From: Epinephelus fuscoguttatus
Taxonomy: Eukaryota > Chordata > Actinopteri > Perciformes > Serranidae
NCBI RefSeq assembly: GCF_011397635.1
Contig: NC_064775.1
Span: 15,451,452 to 15,515,451, forward strand
Length of the DNA stretch: 64,000 nt
Reading direction: 5' to 3'
Within the stretch, counting starts at the first letter, position 1. Each line of letters starts with the position of its first letter. A program made the position numbers and the translations under genes. Shown here piece by piece: positions 57,068-64,000 of the stretch. The notes below the pieces were generated by a model. The model had not been told where the DNA came from and searched no databases. It worked only from the letters and a program-made list of their open reading frames with translations.

Positions 57068-58807
57068 ATGGAGCGCATGGGGAAAGTGAGTTCTATAACA
57101 TAATAATATCATGATGCACCTGATGCTAACTGCTAAATGGTTGCATATAACGTTCAAGAGCTATGTGCTTTGAGTTTAATGCTGAGATTGTGTTATAAAT
57201 ACTATGTGGTAGCTTTAGTACTGGTGTTATTTCATTAACAGTTGGTCCTTGCAGATCTTTTTCTATGAGGACAGGAACTTCAAGGGCCATTACTATGAAT
57301 GCAGTAGTGACTGTCCTGAGCTCAGCTCACACTTCCAGCGTTGTAACTCCATCCGAGTGGAGAGCGGGGCCTGGGTCGTCTATGAGAGACCCCAGTACAT
57401 GGGCTACCAGTACATCCTCATGAGAGGGGAGTACCCTAACTACCAGAGCTGGAATGGCTTCAATGACACCATCCGCTCCTGTCGGCTGATCACACATGTA
57501 AGTCCTGGGAAAAAGCTTTTGACACAAAGCCAGAAATATCTCAAGCTAAGCATATGTTTCCTTTTTCCAACTATTTAAATCTGTAGATGAAGTAGCCGGA
57601 GCTCAGCAAGCCTCAGGACACACTTGGTTGTATCTGGGGTTACACTGAAGCCTGCCTGTGGTAGATAGACAATTGATACCACTTGAATATTTGTCTGTTA
57701 AATATAAAGCTAGGGCCAGGAGATGCTTAGCTTAGCTTAGCGGAAAGACAGGAGACGGGGGAAGGTTAGCCTGGCTGTGTCCAAAGGTGCCCACCAGCAC
57801 TTTTAAGGTACGAAGGCCAAGAACAGCCATGTTTTAAAATGCTTTATCTTGAGATCACAAGGTAATTATTTTGTTACCCTAAGAAAACAAGCTGTGTTAA
57901 CTTGAGATAACACAGAATATCCCATAATCAAGTGAAAACAATAGTTTTTTTGGTTTTGTTATCTCAAGAAAATGAGCTTTGTTGTTCGGAGATAACAAAA
58001 TGATCAATCAGTAATCACTAGGAAAACAAAGGGTCATGTTATCTCGAGATAATGAGATAATCAACCCATAAACAAGAGGTTGTTTCCTCTCATTACTCAA
58101 GATGTTTATTGAGATCAGGAGTGTCATGCCAGCATTGATGCAATCTTGCCAGCTGTCGCAGCTGATGTAGGCTGAAAATCAGATCAAGGACTAATAACTG
58201 ATCAGAGCATCAGACTGTACTTCAAGCAAGATCTAACGCAGGCAGAAGTTTCATTGTGTCTTTCTCTCTCTGTTAGAAATATTATGTAGATCAGACCGAA
58301 TCATTTAAGGAGAAGACTGGCTGAAAGAAGGCTGAAGTCAGGTGTGATGAAATGAACAAGACACTCATTTTTCTCCATAATTATCCCATGAACATGAGAA
58401 ACCGACCTTTACTATCTCATGAAGATAAAATCATTAACTTGTGATATTTAAGGGCATTAAATGAATACTTGGCCGTTCTTGGCTTCCATACCAGAACCTG
58501 CTAATGACCATGCTGTGCTTGTTTAATGTTCAAGCAACTTAGCGTGCACAGGATGCGCATCTACGAACGTCCAGACTTCAGCGGCCAGATGCTCGAGTTC
58601 AGCGAAGACCTGCCTAATCTGATGGACCGCTGGCGTTACCGTGACGTTCACTCGGCTCATATCCAGGACGGCGTCTGGGTTTTCTATGAGTATCCGAACT
58701 ACAGGGGACACCAGTACCTGCTGGAGAAGGGCGAGTACAGACGGCACGCAGACTGGGGCGCCCTTCATCCGTCTGTGGGCTCCATTAGACGTGTTTTGGA
58801 CACATAA
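57068..58807 (+). CDS. Gamma-crystallin, gene 8, gamma-S-like (174-177 aa)
   Basis: Lens structural protein. Exon 1 has two in-frame ATGs: 57068 (M-E-R-M-G-K) and 57077 (M-G-K). The second agrees with the paralogues. Exon 1 ends 57085 with donor GTGAGT; exon 2 is 57255-57497 and exon 3 is 58535-58807; introns are 169 and 1037 bp. The Greek-key signatures are [27 protein letters not shown] and FYEYPNYRG. Five Trp ([36 protein letters not shown]). Exon 2 ends RLITH, and exon 3 opens [13 protein letters not shown], giving the same linker length as gene 7. The intron 2 acceptor (TTCAAG at 58529-58534) has a weak pyrimidine tract and lies about 40 bp from a transposon end. AATAAA is at 58870-58875. 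Confidence 0.9.
57808..58492. mobile_element. Inverted-repeat DNA transposon in intron 2 of gene 8
   Basis: The left end GGTACGAAGGCCAAGAACAG matches the right end in reverse complement (GGTATGGAAGCCAAGAACGG). The interior, about 685 bp, is full of ATCTCGAGATAA/ATCTCAAGA-type palindromes and has no coding capacity. A fragment of the same family lies in intron 2 of gene 5. The superfamily is not decided. Confidence 0.78.
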
Positions 58808-58875
58808 ACAACATCGCTTCCTGTTTCTCACCTTCCTCCTCTTACTACCCTGAACTTAACTTATCTGCAAATAAA

Positions 58876-61800
58876 AGTGCACAAACTGCAACAGAGTGGG
58901 AATGATTTTATTGCTGTGATAAAACAAATCAGAATGGAGCAAATGTATGTATAAACAAAAGAGAACAAGTTTGTTTTATTTTTGAACATGGGCGTAACAG
59001 TATAAATGTACAGGGTACATCCTCTGGAGAGCATTACATTTAATGACAACCTACCCATAAATGTTTATATTTCTTGTTCACACTAGAAACTTGGCCTGCT
59101 ATTGGAGCTAGATGAAAGATCAGGGAGTCACCAAAAACATTACGATCCACTCTGGGGGAGGTGACTTTACATCTGGTGGCTGGCGAGGACCTGGCAGCAA
59201 AAGCCCAGTGATGATTCAAGAGAATTCACCAGCAGGGACCCACGGTATGCCGGCAGCCATTGTTCTTTAGATGACAGTCTGTGTCAGAGGAAAAAACAGC
59301 AGAGCAGTCCAACAAATCCAGCAGCCAACTGGTGCACAGACACAACAAAATTAAAAGATACAGTTCACCTGCTGGATTAGTTTGCTGATATTTGAAGCCA
59401 CTTCTGGCTGCACTTGTTTTGTCTTTTTAGAATGAGTTTATTAGGTAAACTGCAGTGGATTGTTTGACCTCTGACCTTCTGTAAAAGCACTGCAGAGCAT
59501 CTGGACCAAGCTCCATTTAACAACTGATTAACATTTACAATTAAAGACTTTACAAAAGTCAATATCTATGTAATTTTTAAGTACAAATGGCTTCCTATCT
59601 TTTGCTGCAGGTTTATCAGAAAGTTAGAAACCTGTGACCCTAATTATGTATTTAATTACTTTTTTTTAATTATCTAATTAAATTATGTATTTAATTTATT
59701 TAATTTATTTATTATTTATTAACATCCATACATGTATACTGTTATTTTTTTATTTATTTTTTTTTTTTTTGCAATATATGTATGTACATCCTACATCTCT
59801 TCTTAATCTCTTTTATGTCAACAAAGAATAAAAGTAGAGAGGACGAAAATAAGCAAGAAACATGATAATGATACTCAAAAAATAAAAGCACTAGAGACAA
59901 AAAAGGAAGGAGAGAGAGGGACAGAAGAAATTATTAGCTGTATCTTATTGAATCAGAAAAAAAGAGCAGATTTTTTTTTCAATAAAAACTTTTGTAAGAA
60001 TTCTGAGACAATATTCTTGTGAATTAAAAAAAACAGCAAATAATATTCGTGTCAAGTGAGTGTATTGCTTTTTTTGTAGTCTTCATATCCTTTGTCAAAT
60101 TATCAATCCTGCAATTTAAAAATATAAGCTGCCCTGCATTTCTTGAAAATATCAAAGGTAAAATAACTCATATAGAAAGTGGTCCACACTAGTGTTTATA
60201 TTATATTGTTGGAGTATTATTACAGCTACATGAACATGTACATTCATGAGTACAGGAGTCATTAACTGTAAGGGATGCAGGATGTAGGCATAAGAGCCAC
60301 CTAGTGGTATGAGAGTGTCATTACACAGGCAGAATCTGGACTTTGTATGGAGTCTTATACTGGAAATATGGAAATAGATATAGCATTTAGGGTAAAACAA
60401 ACAAAGCAATCTCAACAGCATCTTATTAAATCGACTTAAATCAACATTATCTATATCTAACTTGCAAAAATAGATTAATCTCACCCCTAAAAAGTTACCT
60501 GATGTTTAGAGCTGTAAAGATGTAATTTGGAGGATGATGAGAATTGTAAGGTCTTAATTTATAAGTATGAGTCATAGATCATTATCGTGGATCAGTATTT
60601 CCACCTTTTCTATGAATTTGGTTTCTTTTCCTTCTTCTCTTTACCACTTGTTCACACTAAAACTTGTTACCAAAAAGCAAGTAACGTGACACCACAAAAG
60701 ATACACACTCGTAGAGCTTCAGGAAGGAACAGAGGGAAAAACATCATAAACACGACCTGCAGACACGTTTGATAAGAAACTATAAGACTCCAGTGTGTAA
60801 TTTCCTCACACAGGATATGTTGGATCATATCAAGCTTGTCGATCTGCCAGAGCGGATGAATAAAAATCTGTGCTGTGATATGTACACAGTAGTAGACGTG
60901 TGACGGCCGAGTAAACAGGAGATGTTGCAAATCAGTAACAGAGCTGCTGAGCTCAGCTGATGTTTGAACTAGAACTTTTATCACCACACAAATCTGTTCT
61001 GGCATCTCCCAATGCTGATCGAGCAGTTTCTCAGGACACAAACAATCACTGCACCCTGCAAAAGGGGAAAAAAAAAAACTGAACCTGAACAGGTCAGTCG
61101 GTCTGAAGTCACAAAATGGGACTTTGAATAGTAAGAGCCAGCAGTGGGGTTTTACAATGCAAATAAAATGACAGCTGCAAAAATAGGATGATGCAACCGT
61201 ATTAAGATCCTCCTTTGAGTTGTGAAAAGCATGCTTCCCTTTATGTCAACAGTGCCTGGATATTCTTTAACTTGCATTGAGGTGATTGAAACATTTCTTA
61301 GCAGAGTCAGAAGTTATAAAGGTTTGCAGAATTTTAGATGCATAGACAAAAAAGAACATAAAGGAGACATAAATGCTGATTGAATATGTGTTAAGTAGGT
61401 GTTGCAGCAGAGAACTGACATCTGAGTTGTGGATTCAAGTTGCACTCGACTTGGACTTCAATACCAATGACTCATGACTTCACATGGACTTGAGCCTTTC
61501 GACTTGAAAATACTTGATACCTTCCCTCAAACCCAAAGATTCGGAAGTGTGGTATTGGAAAATGTGTACGACAAATTAATTAATGTTCCTTTATTTCCTG
61601 GCTCAAGAAATGTTATTGTTATTACCAGCAAGTCCACACTCAATTCCCCAGATCCGCTTTGCTTGAACCAATCCAACAGCATCCAATCAACTTGCAGGAG
61701 AGAACCTTGACGAACTAATGTTACATAACTGAGCAGCAGTTAATGATAATTTTGTTGGGGTGCAAAAACCATGTTATGGTCAACAAAAACAAATTGCAGT

Positions 61801-62394
61801 ACGCAAAACAGACGGAAACACAACGACTTCCAACTTCCCTAATTGAGTCCCCAAGACTGCAGTGTTCTATTACTGTATGTTGTCTCACATTTTCAAGAAC
61901 CATCAGTCCTCAAAGGGGCTCTGTATGAATGCCTCAATGCTGCCCTATGAATACACTGAATACCAGATTTAATACATAATTATGTGGCATGCTTGGTGAT
62001 CTCTCTGCAGTAAATGTTAATGAAGTGGAGAGAGATCAAAGTGGAATTAAAAGTGGAGAAACTGCTCTGCCACCCACTGAGATGAGTGGACTTTGTAGCA
62101 GTCATGTGTGATGCTGGATTAAATCTATCAAACATGCAGCAGCTACAAAACTGCCTGTGTGTCTCTGGTGGCTCGTGATGACTTGGTAAAGGAGAGGAAG
62201 TACAGTATTTCTACACCGCAATGAAAGCATTCTGACTGATGTCACGCATAGTTACACAACAAAAACAACTTCAAGTCTATTATGAACTGATGAAACATAG
62301 ATGGATAATGCAGCTTCTTTACTTCACTTTACATTAAGTATAAAAAGTAAGTCTTATATAGGGCTGCCACTAAATCTGTATGGTATATTCTATT
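58876..62394. other. Intergenic, no gene recognised
   Basis: Right flank of the crystallin cluster. 59640-59770 is an AT-rich low-complexity tract (TTTA-rich, T-run). A few open frames of 60-124 codons show no domain. Confidence 0.5.
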
Positions 62395-63330
62395 CATCCA
62401 ACCATTTTCAACTGCTTATCCAGCAGGCTGAGCAAAGCACCCCAGATGTCCTTCTCCCCAGCAACGCTTTCCAGCTCCTCCTGGGGGACCCCAAGGTGTT
62501 CGCAGGCCAGATGAAATATGTAATCCCTCCAGCATGTTCTGGGTCTGCCCCGGGGCCTCCTACCAGTGGGACGTGCCCAGAACATCTCCAACAGGAGGTT
62601 CCCAGGAGGCATCCTGATCAGATGCCTGTACCTCCTCACCTGACCTCTTTCGACACAAAGGAGCAGCTGCTCTACTCCGCGCTCCCTCCAGATGTCCGAG
62701 CTCCTTACCCTATCTCTAAGGCTGAGCTCAGCCACCCCATGGAGGAAACTCATTTTGGCTGCTTGTATCTGGAATATCATTCTTTTGGTCACTACCCAGA
62801 GCTCATGACCACAGGTGAGGGCTGGGACATAGATGGAGCAGTAAACCAAAAGCTTTGCCTTCTGGCTCAGCTTTCTCTTCACCACAACAGTCCAGCAGAG
62901 CACCCGCATCACTGCAGACGCTGCACCAAACCATGATCCGTCTCACACTTCATTCTACCCTCGCTCATGAACAAGACCCTGAGATGCTTGAACTCCCTTG
63001 CTTGAGGCAGCAACTCTCTCCCAACCTGGAGGGGACAATCCACCGGTTTCCGACAGAGAACCATGGCCTCAGATTTGGAGGTGCTGACTCTCATCCCAAC
63101 CGCTTCACACTCGGCTGCAAACCGCCCCAGTGCGTGCTGGAGGTCACGGTGTGATGAAGCCAACAGAACCACATCATCTGCAAAAAACAGAGATGCAATT
63201 CTAAGGTTACCAAACTGGACCCCTTCCTCCCCCTGGCTCCTGTCCATGAATATCACAAACAGACTCAGGGACAAGGGACAACCCTGGCGGAAGGTATGGT
63301 ATGTTCTTGGACACCATCTCGAAACCATGC
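62395..63330 (-). mobile_element. 5'-truncated LINE with reverse transcriptase remnant
   Basis: On the minus strand the element reads from about 63330 down to 62395. It ends in GGATGAATAG, a degenerate (TGGA)n-type tail. It carries the C-terminal half of a non-LTR ORF2. The 5' end is missing, as is usual after incomplete reverse transcription. Confidence 0.88.
62397..63328 (-). pseudogene. LINE reverse transcriptase, frameshifted
   Basis: This is the second half of a non-LTR retrotransposon polyprotein. The first segment (63328 to about 62909) has RQGCPLSLSLFVIFMD, an RT motif, then FADDVVLLAS, the catalytic Asp pair at about residues 51-52 of the segment. It continues with DLQHALGRFAAECEAVGM and STSKSEAM, the thumb. 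A frameshift near 62910 leads to the second segment (to about 62397), with GHELWVVTKR, then LSLRDRVRSSDIWRE, a RMPPG block and RPRGRPRTCWRDY near the C-terminus. This family is abundant in fish genomes; clade assignment (I/Nimb or CR1/L2-like) would need alignment. The long + strand open frame over the same region (62301-62936) is only its antisense shadow. Confidence 0.88.
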
Positions 63331-63334
63331 CATT

Positions 63335-63457
63335 TATTTAGCCCTGCGATAGTCTAGATCTGCCTAGGCTGTACCCTACCTCTCGCCCTATGTCAGCCGG
63401 GATAGTCTCGAGCCCCAACTGGATAAGCGGTTACAGAAGATGAATGAATGAATGCCA
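63335..63457 (+). mobile_element. 3' tail of a second LINE, opposite orientation
   Basis: On the + strand CTACCTCTCGCCCTATGTCA, then GGGATAGTCTCGAGCCCCAA, then GGATAAGCGGTTACAGAAGA runs into GATGAATGAATGAATG. This is the standard 3' end and tail of CR1/L2-type fish LINEs. Only about 120 bp remains. Confidence 0.82.
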
Positions 63458-63572
63458 TTTATTTATTGCTATTTTTAAGATTATTGTATTTGTTCATATA
63501 CATTTCAAACTGGGATTTGATTTATTTCATTTTATTTTATTTTATTTTATTTTTACTTACTGATTTAATGGA

Positions 63573-63865
63573 ATGGCGGTGCTGGCCCTTTAAGAGAGCT
63601 GTGGAACCATGAATGAAACGCAGCCATTCATAAAAAACACAAGGGACGGACGTCAGCGCAGTCTTGAAGATGATTGGCTGGCCCTTTGACTGACTTTGTC
63701 CTCCAGCCAATGGCAGGGCAGCACAGGGCTCGGCTGTGGATCCAGCCATCAGAGCTCTTCATTGAGAAAAATCCACAGCCGAGTTTTAATCCGAGGAGCT
63801 GCAGGGGATGTAGGGGAGGAAATCTGCGGTTATTTTTCACACTGACAAGAAACTTCACTTCCCAG
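63573..63865 (+). promoter_or_regulatory. Candidate promoter and non-coding first exon
   Basis: The sequence turns GC-richer and carries two CCAAT boxes (ATTGG at 63673-63677, CCAAT at 63707-63711) and an ACGTCAG CRE-like site (63650-63656). The segment to CCCAG at 63865 is followed by GTGAGT, a strong splice donor. No start codon in a convincing frame precedes the donor, so this would be a 5'UTR exon of a gene continuing beyond 64 kb. The gene cannot be identified from here. Confidence 0.5.
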
Positions 63866-64000
63866 GTGAGTCCTGCATTGTTATTACATCACTTTTTACA
63901 AACAGAGTTCACGCGTGGGCTTGTTTTTGCCTTGTTTAGTTACATAAACCGCATCGTCGCGGTTTGTTGCTGGCTGTGAGGGAGCAGGTATGGGTTCGGA

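Noticed and set aside
62301-62936. 211-codon + strand open frame, the longest in the window
   Set aside because: It is antisense to the LINE reverse transcriptase remnant, whose minus-strand frames carry the real motifs.
1-64000. CRISPR arrays, bacterial operons, rRNA or tRNA genes
   Set aside because: No direct-repeat/spacer pattern. The only tRNA-like sequence is the SINE at 11.3 kb. The splice sites and repeats are those of a vertebrate.

Overview
The window looks like euchromatic DNA from a teleost fish, probably a percomorph (the clade is an inference). The grounds are long AT-rich intergenic DNA full of (TG)n/(CA)n microsatellites, Tc1, hAT, TTAA-type, THAP-type and Harbinger DNA transposons, L1-like and other LINE remnants, a tRNA-derived SINE, and above all a cluster of fish gamma-crystallin genes with vertebrate splice sites, TATA boxes and AATAAA signals. 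Nothing indicates a prokaryote or a viral genome.

Layout. 1-26 kb: no host gene I can support; a decayed Tc1 transposase at the left edge, microsatellites, several repeat families with multiple copies in the window, a THAP-domain transposon with a SINE nested inside it (10.4-12.2 kb) and two TTAA-flanked foldback elements. 25.6-26.4 kb: 3' end of an L1-like LINE. 26.5-30.9 kb: a possible small four-exon gene of unknown identity, with a hAT element in its first intron. 31-36 kb: remnants of a BED-finger hAT element and of a Harbinger-like element with a Myb/SANT segment. 36.2-58.9 kb: eight apparently intact gamma-crystallin genes in the order + - - - + + + +. 59-62.4 kb: no recognised gene. 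62.4-63.5 kb: two LINE remnants in opposite orientation. 63.6-63.87 kb: a candidate promoter and non-coding first exon of a gene that would continue to the right.

The eight crystallin genes share one architecture: a tiny exon 1 (3-4 codons, usually M-G-K/R), exon 2 for Greek-key motifs 1-2 (81-86 codons) and exon 3 for motifs 3-4 (89-92 codons), all introns in phase 0. Their products are soluble two-domain lens-fibre proteins that act by dense packing and refraction rather than catalysis. The cluster is graded. The outer-left pair is Trp-containing gamma-M, the middle three (42.5-48.6 kb) are Trp-poor and Met-rich gamma-M (one Trp each), and the right-hand three are Trp-rich and gamma-S-like (5-7 Trp). 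Genes 4 and 5 are divergent and share a roughly 640-bp promoter interval; AP-1/Maf-like half-sites lie near the TATA boxes of most genes.

All assignments come from reading the sequence and from memory of protein families. No alignments, database searches or expression data were available, and the subtype names (gamma-M versus gamma-S) are less certain than the family.
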